A stretch of 64,000 bases of DNA. Source: Thermotoga sp. KOL6 (GTDB taxonomy: Bacteria > Thermotogota > Thermotogae > Thermotogales > Thermotogaceae). Both the position numbers and the translations under genes were made by a program. Positions 6,855 through 14,366 of this stretch are shown piece by piece. How positions within the stretch are numbered: the stretch's first letter is position 1; every line of letters starts with the position of its first letter. The notes under the pieces were generated by a model. That model saw nothing but the letters and a program-made list of their open reading frames with translations, ran no database searches and was not told where the DNA came from. The stretch is from assembly GCF_002866025.1 (NCBI RefSeq), contig NZ_LNDE01000001.1, positions 620,001 to 684,000 of the forward strand, given 5' to 3'.

Positions 6855-8996
6855 ATGGTAAAAAAAGCTTTCCTGATGATTTTGATTATAATTGTTTTCC
6901 CACTTTTTGCAAGGACCTTGCTCCTCTACAAAGGTTCAGAGAACGGCTACGGCTACAACATACTGGTTTCTTATGTGGTTCCCTCGCTCGAAAACGCGGG
7001 AGAAGAGTACAAACTGGTGGATATTGAAAAAGACTTCCCTAACTTCGAAGAATACGATCTCATAGTGAGTTGTTATTACTCCTCTTCAATGCCAGAAGCA
7101 AAGCGATATTTGAAGGAACTTTCTAACTTCATATTGAATGGTGGTAGGCTCTTTGTAATAAATAACTTAGGGGCTTTTGAGGGAACCTCCCTTGAAGAAA
7201 TAAACGCTGTTCTGAATTTACTGGGAGTTCGTTTTGAATACAACTGGCGGACAGAAAGGGTTATCGAATACGAAATTAACAAAAACTATCTTCTGTCCCC
7301 ACCTGTGACACCCGTTCTCAAATCTTTCGATGGCTTTGAAATCTTTTCAAATACAACAGAAGTTGTCGCTTGGGCAAAAACCTCTACGGGGAAGTACCCT
7401 GTCGTTTTCTACAACGAGCAGGGAGGAATGGCACTGTTCGACCACGCGTTCAACGAAAAAGGAGAACCTGTTCTAGATCTGGGAAAAATCGTGAGTAGGA
7501 TTCTTCTAGGAAGACCTACCAACAGAATTTTAACGCTTTTCAACGATCCTAACATTTTGGCGATTTTCAAAAACGCTTTCTTCGAAATAGAAACTACTCC
7601 GAGAAAACCGTTGATCCAATACAAAGCAATCGTTTTATCGAACTTGAACACCTTAAACGATAAAGTCATGAAGAGGTATCTGGAAAGCGGCGGTGTCGTA
7701 ATTTTGGTAGGTAGTGGACCGAGAACGGTTCGTGGGAAGGTTGTTGTGAAAAAGGACCATCTTGATATCCCCATGGATCTTTCACTGTTTGAAACCACCG
7801 TCAATTACACAGAAGCCCCTGAAACGGCGATTCCTTTTATAACTGTAGATGGCACTCCCGTTTCTTGGATGATGAAGGTGGGAAAAGGCAGTCTTGTTTT
7901 CTTCCCAAAATCGTTGAACGAAAAGCTAACGAGAGGATTTTTGTTCGATGAGTTTCTCGCTGCTTCAAATTCTTTGATAACACCCATAGTAAATTCTTTT
8001 TCTATCTTCCTCGATGATTTTCCACTACCAACTTACAATTTAAAACACGAAATAGCGAAATTTAAGGACGTTACCTTCTACTACAAAATCTGGTGGCCCG
8101 ATTTAGAGAAGATCTTCAAAGATTTCTCCGTGAAACCCATCACTGCGTTGGTAACTAGCTACATGAACACTCCGTATTATGTGGGATTTTCAGAGTTTCT
8201 TCTAAACACAGAAAACGTTGAATTCTTGAAAGGCATAATAAATAACGATGGAGTGGAACTGGGATTGCACGGTTACAATCATCTTTCGCCCCTTTCAAAA
8301 AATTGGGATCCATCGGAACTCGAAAAATCCTACAGAGCTTTGAAAATATTCCTGAAACATCTGAAGGAAGGCTGGACCCCGCTGAGTTTCGTGGCTCCAG
8401 ACAACAGAATAGATAAACTTGGACTCAGCGTGTTAAAAAAAGTCTTCCCTCACATTCTCGTTGTTGGCACCACCTTTCTCTCCGACGATGAGTTTTCCGA
8501 GTTCAAACTCTTAAACGGAACCCTTGTACTACCTAGAAACGTGAGTGGCTTTTATCCCCTCAGTAAACTTCTAGTCCAAACGACTTCTACCTTGTTGAAC
8601 ATAGGTACTTTCAACTATTTCGTTCATCCCGACGACGTGTTTTCTAAAGATAGAAATCCGCAAGGATTATCGTGGGATGAAATGAAAAACTCTATGAGAG
8701 AATTTTTGAAAGTAGTGAGAGATTACTACCCATGGGTAAAAAACTCCGATTCATCTCAAACTTACGAAGTTTTCAAAGAATTTTTCGAAAATCCTCCAAG
8801 TATAGTCTACTACGACGACAAAATAAAGGTATGGCTTCCAAGAAACGCAGAACTTCCCCGATATTTCTTTTTGAAAAACAGCAGTCGCGAGATGAACGTA
8901 AAAGGTGGCAAAATACTGCACAAGTCGAAAAATTTTCTAGTCTTGGAAATGACAACTCATGAAATGGAAATCACTGGACCAACGACTTCGTTCTGA
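6855..8996 (+). CDS. DUF2194 polysaccharide deacetylase-like protein (PelA deacetylase counterpart)
   Basis: A 713-residue exported protein with a signal peptide at residues 1-20, an N-terminal region of about 370 residues with flavodoxin/glutamine-amidotransferase-like alternation (GGRLFVINNLG, GGVVILVGSG), and a C-terminal carbohydrate-esterase-4-like domain. Candidate metal ligands are Asp387-Asp388 in LDDFP and His472/His476 in HGYNH, in the order seen in polysaccharide deacetylases. DUF2194 genes commonly accompany PelF/PelG. It probably removes acetyl groups from the secreted polymer in the periplasm. The ATG at 6855 follows GGAGGAG. It is divergent from the hydrolase gene by only 25 bases. 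Confidence 0.75.
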   Translation: MVKKAFLMILIIIVFPLFARTLLLYKGSENGYGYNILVSYVVPSLENAGEEYKLVDIEKDFPNFEEYDLIVSCYYSSSMPEAKRYLKELSNFILNGGRLFVINNLGAFEGTSLEEINAVLNLLGVRFEYNWRTERVIEYEINKNYLLSPPVTPVLKSFDGFEIFSNTTEVVAWAKTSTGKYPVVFYNEQGGMALFDHAFNEKGEPVLDLGKIVSRILLGRPTNRILTLFNDPNILAIFKNAFFEIETTPRKPLIQYKAIVLSNLNTLNDKVMKRYLESGGVVILVGSGPRTVRGKVVVKKDHLDIPMDLSLFETTVNYTEAPETAIPFITVDGTPVSWMMKVGKGSLVFFPKSLNEKLTRGFLFDEFLAASNSLITPIVNSFSIFLDDFPLPTYNLKHEIAKFKDVTFYYKIWWPDLEKIFKDFSVKPITALVTSYMNTPYYVGFSEFLLNTENVEFLKGIINNDGVELGLHGYNHLSPLSKNWDPSELEKSYRALKIFLKHLKEGWTPLSFVAPDNRIDKLGLSVLKKVFPHILVVGTTFLSDDEFSEFKLLNGTLVLPRNVSGFYPLSKLLVQTTSTLLNIGTFNYFVHPDDVFSKDRNPQGLSWDEMKNSMREFLKVVRDYYPWVKNSDSSQTYEVFKEFFENPPSIVYYDDKIKVWLPRNAELPRYFFLKNSSREMNVKGGKILHKSKNFLVLEMTTHEMEITGPTTSF

Positions 8997-9024
8997 GGTA
9001 GAATAAACATCGAGAGGTGGAATT

Positions 9025-10710
9025 GTGAATGTAAGGACTCTTCAAGAGACAATAAAAGATGTGATTTACAGAAGAAATCTGCTTTTTGTTCTTATCATAT
9101 CAATAGCCGTGTCTATTGTAGTAACGTTGATCACTTATCATATAGAAAAAAGAACTGTATTAGAAAAGTTAAATTTTATAGAAAAAGAATGGAGCAAAAC
9201 GATAGACAATTACAAAGACATCCTAAATTTTCTTGCAAATAATCCTAGTAATTTTAGAAATCCCGGTGATATTTTGAAAGCGCTAAAGTTGATTCGTGAG
9301 TATTTCAGTGACTATACCGCGTACCCCATCTTCGCTACCCCCGATGGGAACTACTACATATACCCTTCTGCCACTTTACCACCAGGTTACGATCCAAGAG
9401 AACGACCTTGGTACAAATCTGCTGTTGAAAATCCTAACGTTGCGGTTATTTCCCCTCCTCTTGTGCACAAGATTCTCAACGTTGTTACGATTGGAATTTC
9501 GAGAGCTGTATTCGATGAAAATGGGAAATTTTTGGGAGTTTTGGCTGTAGACATAGTCCCTGAAAAAATTATGAAAGACGTTCTTCCCATTGGGGTCTAC
9601 GTTATGAACAAGGGTGGAAAGGTCCTTCTTCAAAACGGGAAGATCTTCGTTCACGTTTCTCCTGAAAACGAAGATACAGGCGTGAAATTTCAAGCCTCTT
9701 ATATTGCTTTCTTCAAGAGATCGATAGACGACACCGTGTTCGTGATGCAACTACCATTCTTCAAAATTCTAAGAAATTCTCTACTCCACATAGGCTATAT
9801 ATTCGGTCTTTCCTATCTTCTTGGTATGATTATTTTGACAAAGATTAAAAGGGTTCTCATCAAGGAATTGAACGAACCGCTGAAGAAATTTTCCCGATCG
9901 GCTGAAGAATACTTGCGTTCGAGAGTTTTCGATGTATCGGGAATCTCTTCCAACATCCTGGAGATCAACCAACTGATTGATGATGTAGCAGACATGATTA
10001 CGATCATAGAATCTCAGCGTGAAGAGTTGGAAGCGTCGTACGAAGAACTCGAGGCCTCTTATTCCGAACTGCAAAAAATGGCACAAGAGATCGAAGAGAA
10101 AGGTCGAGCACTCGCTGAAGCTTACGAGTTCTTCGCATATAAAATGGCAGACATCGTTGAAGGATTCGACGAGCCTACGGGAGCACACGTAAGAAGAGTA
10201 CAAGAGCTTTCTAGATTTTTCGCAGAGAAATTAGAACTTCCCGAAGATTTGGTGAGACAAATCTATCTTTACTCACCTCTTCATGACATTGGAAAGATTA
10301 GAGTTCCAAAAGAAATTTTGAACAAAAAAGGAAGACTTACCCCGGAAGAGTGGGAAATCATGAAAAAACACACTGTCTGGGGTGGAGAGTTGCTTTCCGG
10401 AAGAAAGGAGTTGACGGTAGCAAAGAACATCGCTCTCTATCACCATGAAAACTACGACGGAACAGGTTATCCTTTCGGTTTGAAAAACGGTGAGATCCCA
10501 ATAGAAGCTCAGATCGTGAAATTAGCGGATGTTTACGACGCGCTTCGCTCGAAAAGACCATACAAGCCCGCTTTGGATCACGAAACCGCTGTGAGGATCA
10601 TCCTAGAAGGAGACGGAAAGACCTTACCTTCCCACTTCAATCCGGAACTTCTAAAGATACTCAAAAAATATAGCGAAGAGATAAAAAAGATTTGGGAGAG
10701 TGCGCAATAG
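9025..10710 (+). CDS. Cache-domain sensor HD-GYP phosphodiesterase (c-di-GMP)
   Basis: A 561-residue membrane sensor. A transmembrane helix at about 18-37 is followed by a periplasmic Cache domain (signature YDPRERPWY) up to about 245, a second membrane helix at about 253-272 and a long coiled coil rich in EELEASYEEL repeats (about 325-370). The C-terminal HD-GYP domain keeps His420-Asp421, His473-His474 and the Gly481-Tyr-Pro signature, so it should hydrolyse cyclic di-GMP. GTG start with GAGAGGTGG just upstream. It sits 28 bases after the DUF2194 gene on the same strand and probably links an extracellular signal to polymer production. Confidence 0.9.
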   Translation: MNVRTLQETIKDVIYRRNLLFVLIISIAVSIVVTLITYHIEKRTVLEKLNFIEKEWSKTIDNYKDILNFLANNPSNFRNPGDILKALKLIREYFSDYTAYPIFATPDGNYYIYPSATLPPGYDPRERPWYKSAVENPNVAVISPPLVHKILNVVTIGISRAVFDENGKFLGVLAVDIVPEKIMKDVLPIGVYVMNKGGKVLLQNGKIFVHVSPENEDTGVKFQASYIAFFKRSIDDTVFVMQLPFFKILRNSLLHIGYIFGLSYLLGMIILTKIKRVLIKELNEPLKKFSRSAEEYLRSRVFDVSGISSNILEINQLIDDVADMITIIESQREELEASYEELEASYSELQKMAQEIEEKGRALAEAYEFFAYKMADIVEGFDEPTGAHVRRVQELSRFFAEKLELPEDLVRQIYLYSPLHDIGKIRVPKEILNKKGRLTPEEWEIMKKHTVWGGELLSGRKELTVAKNIALYHHENYDGTGYPFGLKNGEIPIEAQIVKLADVYDALRSKRPYKPALDHETAVRIILEGDGKTLPSHFNPELLKILKKYSEEIKKIWESAQ

Positions 10711-10733
10711 GATAAGAGAGATTACCCATTCTC

Positions 10734-10772
10734 TTGACTGTGCTTCCATATATATGTATAATACATATATGG
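10734..10772 (+). promoter_or_regulatory. Strong promoter overlapped by a palindrome, upstream of the small Gly/Trp genes
   Basis: TTGACT (10734-10739) and TATAAT (10757-10762) are 17 bases apart, close to consensus. A dyad CCATATAT...ATATATGG (10746-10772) spans the -10 element, with inner halves ATGTAT/ATACAT. Its placement suggests an operator for a repressor or other dimeric regulator. The regulator is not identified. Confidence 0.7.
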
Positions 10773-10782
10773 AGGTGAGAGC

Positions 10783-10986
10783 ATGTGGTGGGGCGGCGGT
10801 TTCGGTTGGAGAAGAGGATGGAGAGGAGGTTTTGGATTCGGTTTCGGTCCCTGGTGGATGTACGCTGAATTTCCACCATATTCAGTCGAAGATGAAAAGG
10901 AAATGTTGAAAGAGTACAAAAGATTTTTGGAAGAGGAACTTAGATACGTTGAAGAGAGGCTGAGAGAATTGGAAAACAGGAGGTGA
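10783..10986 (+). CDS. Small Gly/Trp/Arg-rich protein with C-terminal coiled coil (DUF5320-like)
   Basis: A 67-residue protein in two parts: residues 1-27 are almost only Gly, Trp, Arg and Phe (MWWGGGFGWRRGW type), and residues 34-67 form a charged helix (KEMLKEYKRFLEEELRYVEERL). This layout resembles DUF5320 proteins. The function is unknown; a scaffold or surface/metal-associated role is only a guess. GGAGGTGAGAGC precedes the ATG. Expression should be strong given the near-consensus promoter. The second small gene starts 4 bases after its stop. Confidence 0.7.
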   Translation: MWWGGGFGWRRGWRGGFGFGFGPWWMYAEFPPYSVEDEKEMLKEYKRFLEEELRYVEERLRELENRR

Positions 10987-10990
10987 GAAT

Positions 10991-11134
10991 ATGTGGTGGC
11001 TGAGATGGCCAGGCTACGCGTGGAGAGGATTTAGGTGGGAACGGATGAGGCTGTGGCCAATATGTTTGGGTGGATTCGGACTGGGATTGACTTGGCGTCA
11101 CAGAAGAGGATGGGGTTGGAAAAGCTGGTGGTAA
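10991..11134 (+). CDS. 47-residue Trp/Arg/Gly-rich protein
   Basis: This ORF of 47 codons contains about ten Trp and nine Arg residues, starting MWWLRWPGYAWRG. Its ribosome binding site AGGAGGTGA (10978-10986) covers the stop of the preceding small gene and sits 4 bases before the ATG, which makes translation likely. It resembles the N-terminal half of its neighbour without the coiled coil. It is co-transcribed with that gene and with the MBL-fold gene, whose GTG is 3 bases after its stop. Function unknown. Confidence 0.6.
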   Translation: MWWLRWPGYAWRGFRWERMRLWPICLGGFGLGLTWRHRRGWGWKSWW

Positions 11135-11137
11135 ACC

Positions 11138-11905
11138 GTGCTCGTGCACGTTATATGTGACGACTCCGCTTTAGAAGGATTAGAACACGAACATGGTTTT
11201 TCAGCGGTTACGAACACAATACTCTTCGACACGGGAAAAACTGACGTTTTTTTAAAAAACTTAAAGAAAATGCACATGGAAGTTCCAAAAAATGTTGTGA
11301 TCAGTCACGGACACTACGATCACATTGGTGGTCTTGCTTTTCTTTCCAACAAGAGAATCTGGATTCGAAAAGAAGCCCTCTTTCCAAAGTATTCTGGAAA
11401 TAAGTATGCTGGATACCCTCACGATTGGAACGATGTTGCTACAAAAAACGAAGTCATTTTCGTTGAAGACAGGTTACTTGAGCTCGAACCCGGTGTCTTT
11501 TTGATCGGACCGGTGAACTTGAGAAATGATGTTTCTTTTGGGGAATTTTACGTAGAAAAAAGCGGCACGAAACAAAAAGATCTTTTTGAAGATGAACAAA
11601 CGTTGATTTTAACCACAGAAGAAGGTCTAGTTGTTATAACTGGGTGTTCTCATCGTGGGATCGACAACATAGTACTGGATATCTCGGAGATTTTCAACAA
11701 AAGTATTCAGTTGCTAATAGGCGGTTTTCATCTTTTGAACGCTTCCGAAAAGAGAATAGAGAAAATCGTCAAGGTCTTCAACGATCTAAGAATAAAAGGT
11801 ATCGCCCCTTGTCATTGTACCGGAAACAGAGCGATAGAGATTTTCAAAGAAAAATTCAGTGGAACGGTGTTAACATGCAAAGCAGGTGTTAAGTTGAGGG
11901 TTTGA
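11138..11905 (+). CDS. MBL-fold metallo-hydrolase (COG1237-like)
   Basis: A 255-residue metallo-beta-lactamase-fold protein. The metal motif HGHYDH is at residues 57-62, followed by LFDEDEQTL, ITGCSHRGI and GGFHLL, the ligand segments of the COG1237 branch (annotated as dihydropterin phosphate synthase-like). That name rests on one methanopterin enzyme, so the substrate here is open. GTG start with GGTGG 6 bases upstream. It is the third gene of the strong-promoter unit at 10734 and overlaps the HD-GYP gene tail-to-tail by 17 bases. Confidence 0.8.
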   Translation: MLVHVICDDSALEGLEHEHGFSAVTNTILFDTGKTDVFLKNLKKMHMEVPKNVVISHGHYDHIGGLAFLSNKRIWIRKEALFPKYSGNKYAGYPHDWNDVATKNEVIFVEDRLLELEPGVFLIGPVNLRNDVSFGEFYVEKSGTKQKDLFEDEQTLILTTEEGLVVITGCSHRGIDNIVLDISEIFNKSIQLLIGGFHLLNASEKRIEKIVKVFNDLRIKGIAPCHCTGNRAIEIFKEKFSGTVLTCKAGVKLRV

Positions 11906-13064
11906 GATTTTTGATCTCAGAAAGGTGAGTTGCCAGAATTTCAACAATTTTCTGATCTAAAGGCATTTCCTTCATGAGGTTTACAGCATCTTCTGGCTTC
12001 AAGCTTTTTCTGTACGGTCTGTCACTGGTGAGGGCATCATACACATCCGCAACTGCTATAATCCTTGCAAAGAGAGGTATTTCATCGTTTTTCAAGCCTT
12101 CTGGATAACCAGAACCGTCGATCCTTTCATGGTGGTAAAGTACAGCAGACACGATAGAAGAAAGCTCAGGGTATTCCCTCAAGATATCCGCTCCTATTTG
12201 CGGATGTCTTTTTATCACTTCAAATTCTTCATTTGATAGCTTCCCGGGTTTGTTGAGAATGTGTTCAGGTACTGCTATTTTCCCGATGTCGTGGAGTTTT
12301 CCAGATGCTTCTAGAGCCTTCAAGTCTTTTCTTTTGAGTCCCATCTTTTCTCCCAAGAAAACAGCTATTTTTGATACGTTTCTGGAGTGGATAGCTGTGT
12401 AATGATCTTTCCTCCCCACAATGTTCACTATCCTTTCAAGACCCTCTGTTTCGTAATGTGCTTTCAGAACAGAATTTACAAAGAACACATGAAAAGCCAT
12501 CATAAGAATCATTCCAACGATGGTTCCTTGGAAAGAAACGAAAAACCAGTCGTTTTTATTCGATACATACTCCAATCCCCAAAAGGTTTTCTTCCCACCT
12601 TTTTTAAACCTCACGCTTGCTCCTATCGAATTGAGAATTCGGTTCGCATCCCATTCAACCAAAGCCGTTTTGTTTGGTATCATATCTTCTCCCATGCTAT
12701 CGTAGATCTTGAAACGAACCCAAATTCTCTCACCGTCCGACTCTACATGATAATATCCTTCCTCAAAATTCGGAGGTTGATCCAGAATCTCTATCTTCTT
12801 TATGTAAGGATCGAGAGATTTGATTTCTTTGAAAGCCTCCTCTATGAATTCTTTATCATTTTGCTCTATTGCCATCTTCAGTTCTGTCCATTGGAAATAC
12901 CCACTGGACACCAAATCTATGGAACACTGAGCAATAACTCGGAAAACCTTCAGTTGATAGGTTTCTATCTTCTTTTGATAGTGTAGCTGAACAAACACGA
13001 ATCCGAGAAATATGAGAATGGCGGCTCCTACAAAAAACCATCTATGACGTGAGAGATACCACAA
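11889..13064 (-). CDS. Membrane HD-GYP phosphodiesterase (c-di-GMP)
   Basis: A 391-residue protein with a membrane helix at about 9-27, a periplasmic sensor region of about 150 residues without a recognised domain, a second helix at about 182-198 and an HD-GYP domain. His258-Asp259, His311-His312 and GYP at 319-321 are intact, so c-di-GMP hydrolysis is expected. The start is TTG at 13064, about 10 bases after GGAGGG. It is the last gene of a three-gene unit (DUF218, DUF996, HD-GYP) read away from pelF. Confidence 0.88.
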   Translation of the reverse strand: MWYLSRHRWFFVGAAILIFLGFVFVQLHYQKKIETYQLKVFRVIAQCSIDLVSSGYFQWTELKMAIEQNDKEFIEEAFKEIKSLDPYIKKIEILDQPPNFEEGYYHVESDGERIWVRFKIYDSMGEDMIPNKTALVEWDANRILNSIGASVRFKKGGKKTFWGLEYVSNKNDWFFVSFQGTIVGMILMMAFHVFFVNSVLKAHYETEGLERIVNIVGRKDHYTAIHSRNVSKIAVFLGEKMGLKRKDLKALEASGKLHDIGKIAVPEHILNKPGKLSNEEFEVIKRHPQIGADILREYPELSSIVSAVLYHHERIDGSGYPEGLKNDEIPLFARIIAVADVYDALTSDRPYRKSLKPEDAVNLMKEMPLDQKIVEILATHLSEIKNLKPST

Positions 13065-13086
13065 TTCTTCTTAGCCCTCCTGATCC

Positions 13087-13593
13087 TTATGCCTGTTCAC
13101 GAGCAGGAACGGAGAAAAACCCTATCAAGGCGAGTATATCACCGATAAACATCAAAATGAGCCCCACTCCAAAAACAATCATGAGAATGGCTCCCCATTT
13201 GTAAAAAGACGCAGCGATGTTGAAAATAGGAACTTTGAGAACCTCGGCGAGCAACCTGTACGCTTTCACTTTGTACACCAAAGCTACTATACCTAGAACC
13301 ACAATGACCAAAAATCCAAAAAGAGCCACACCACTTGCAAAAATCCCTCCTACAAACAAGGCAGCTGCTAGAAATACACCGTATACAAAAGAAGCTATGA
13401 GTAGCAAAATGGCGGGTATCAACAGAAAATTGAAAATTCTTCTTTCACCGGTGATCTGAGAAATGTTGTAGATGCCCATCAAAAAGAAAATCGTTCCAAT
13501 CAGCGAAAAGATCCATCCCACAGCTGGTATCGCTCCAAAGAAACCCAGTATCAATCCAACCCCTGCCATGATCTTCGCTGTCGACAAATTCAT
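13087..13593 (-). CDS. DUF996 family membrane protein
   Basis: A 168-residue protein with four to five membrane helices. The early pattern, a Gly-rich first helix pair followed by GIYNISQITGERRIF, matches DUF996, a family seen in archaea and Thermotogota. The function is unknown. A GGGGAGGTGA site lies 4 bases before the ATG. It is placed between the DUF218 and HD-GYP genes with short gaps, so it is probably co-expressed with them. Confidence 0.7.
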   Translation of the reverse strand: MNLSTAKIMAGVGLILGFFGAIPAVGWIFSLIGTIFFLMGIYNISQITGERRIFNFLLIPAILLLIASFVYGVFLAAALFVGGIFASGVALFGFLVIVVLGIVALVYKVKAYRLLAEVLKVPIFNIAASFYKWGAILMIVFGVGLILMFIGDILALIGFFSVPAREQA

Positions 13594-13597
13594 TCTT

Positions 13598-14308
13598 TCA
13601 CCTCCCCTTCAGATTGTACCAGAGAATTCCAATCCATTCGTATACGGCACGCGAGTTCAGATAGAAGGAGGTTGAATTCGGAAAGAAATCGATAAATTCA
13701 GGTGTGCCGAAGTAACAACCTGCTGGATAGGGTACAACCGTTTTGAAAAATCTTTTGAATGTGAAAAGAGCCCTTCTCATGTGTATGGAATCGGTTACAA
13801 GTATTATCGGCGTGTCGCCACCCAATATCTCTTTCGTGAAGATGGCATTCTCGTACGTATTTTTTGATCTGCTCTCGACTAAAATATCTTTTTCTGAAAC
13901 GCCGAGAGAAAGAAGATATTCTTTCATCACCACTGCTTCAGGTTTAATTTGTGAAAAACCACCACCACTGAGAAGGACAGGAAAACCAGTCTCTTTATGA
14001 ATTTGAAAACCGGCCATGAGCCTTCTCAAAGTAGAATCTTTCAAACTATCTCCCAATCTCGTCCCTCTCTCTACTCCACCACCAAGAACCACGATTACCG
14101 CGTTTCTAGGCAATGTTGAAAACGTCAGGTTTTTTTCCAGAGGTCGAAGAAGAAAAAATTCTCCGGGATAGCTACTTAAAAGGTACAAAAGCACAGCAAG
14201 AACCAAATAGAACCATTTTTTTCTCTTCAACAAAAAAGCACCGAAGACAAGGAACAAGATCAAGATTCCGGGAGGAATCAGAAAACTTCCAATGATTTTT
14301 TGAAGCAA
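13598..14308 (-). CDS. DUF218/YdcF-SanA-ElyC family membrane protein
   Basis: A protein of about 236 residues with two N-terminal membrane helices and a DUF218 domain: VIVVLGGGVERG, LLSGGG, ESRSKNTYENA and VTDSIHMRRA are the characteristic blocks. Members such as ElyC and SanA act in envelope or undecaprenyl-phosphate-linked metabolism, so a role in cell-surface polymer assembly fits its neighbours. The TTG at 14308 lies 6 bases after GGGGGG; the ATG at 14335 would sit at or next to the predicted transcription start. It is divergent from pelF. Confidence 0.72.
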   Translation of the reverse strand: MLQKIIGSFLIPPGILILFLVFGAFLLKRKKWFYLVLAVLLYLLSSYPGEFFLLRPLEKNLTFSTLPRNAVIVVLGGGVERGTRLGDSLKDSTLRRLMAGFQIHKETGFPVLLSGGGFSQIKPEAVVMKEYLLSLGVSEKDILVESRSKNTYENAIFTKEILGGDTPIILVTDSIHMRRALFTFKRFFKTVVPYPAGCYFGTPEFIDFFPNSTSFYLNSRAVYEWIGILWYNLKGR

Positions 14309-14341
14309 AGCTGACCCCCCTTTTGTGAAAAACATGTTTTA

Positions 14342-14349
14342 ATTATAAC
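14342..14349. promoter_or_regulatory. Divergent AT-rich promoter between the DUF218 gene and pelF
   Basis: The minus strand shows TATAAT at 14347-14342, and the plus strand reads TATAAC at 14344-14349. The -35 elements are weak on both strands. The elements overlap, so the two divergent units are probably expressed from one short region. Confidence 0.4.
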
Positions 14350-14366
14350 TAAGGAGGGGATCCAGA

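Noticed and set aside
9296-9550. 84-codon open frame within the Cache domain of the HD-GYP gene
   Set aside because: It lies inside a clearly coding, well-conserved domain in another frame, with no translation signal.
10711-10739. Hairpin AAGAGA...TCTCTT after the Cache HD-GYP gene as a terminator
   Set aside because: The stem is only six bp and no T-tract follows; it overlaps the -35 element of the next promoter.
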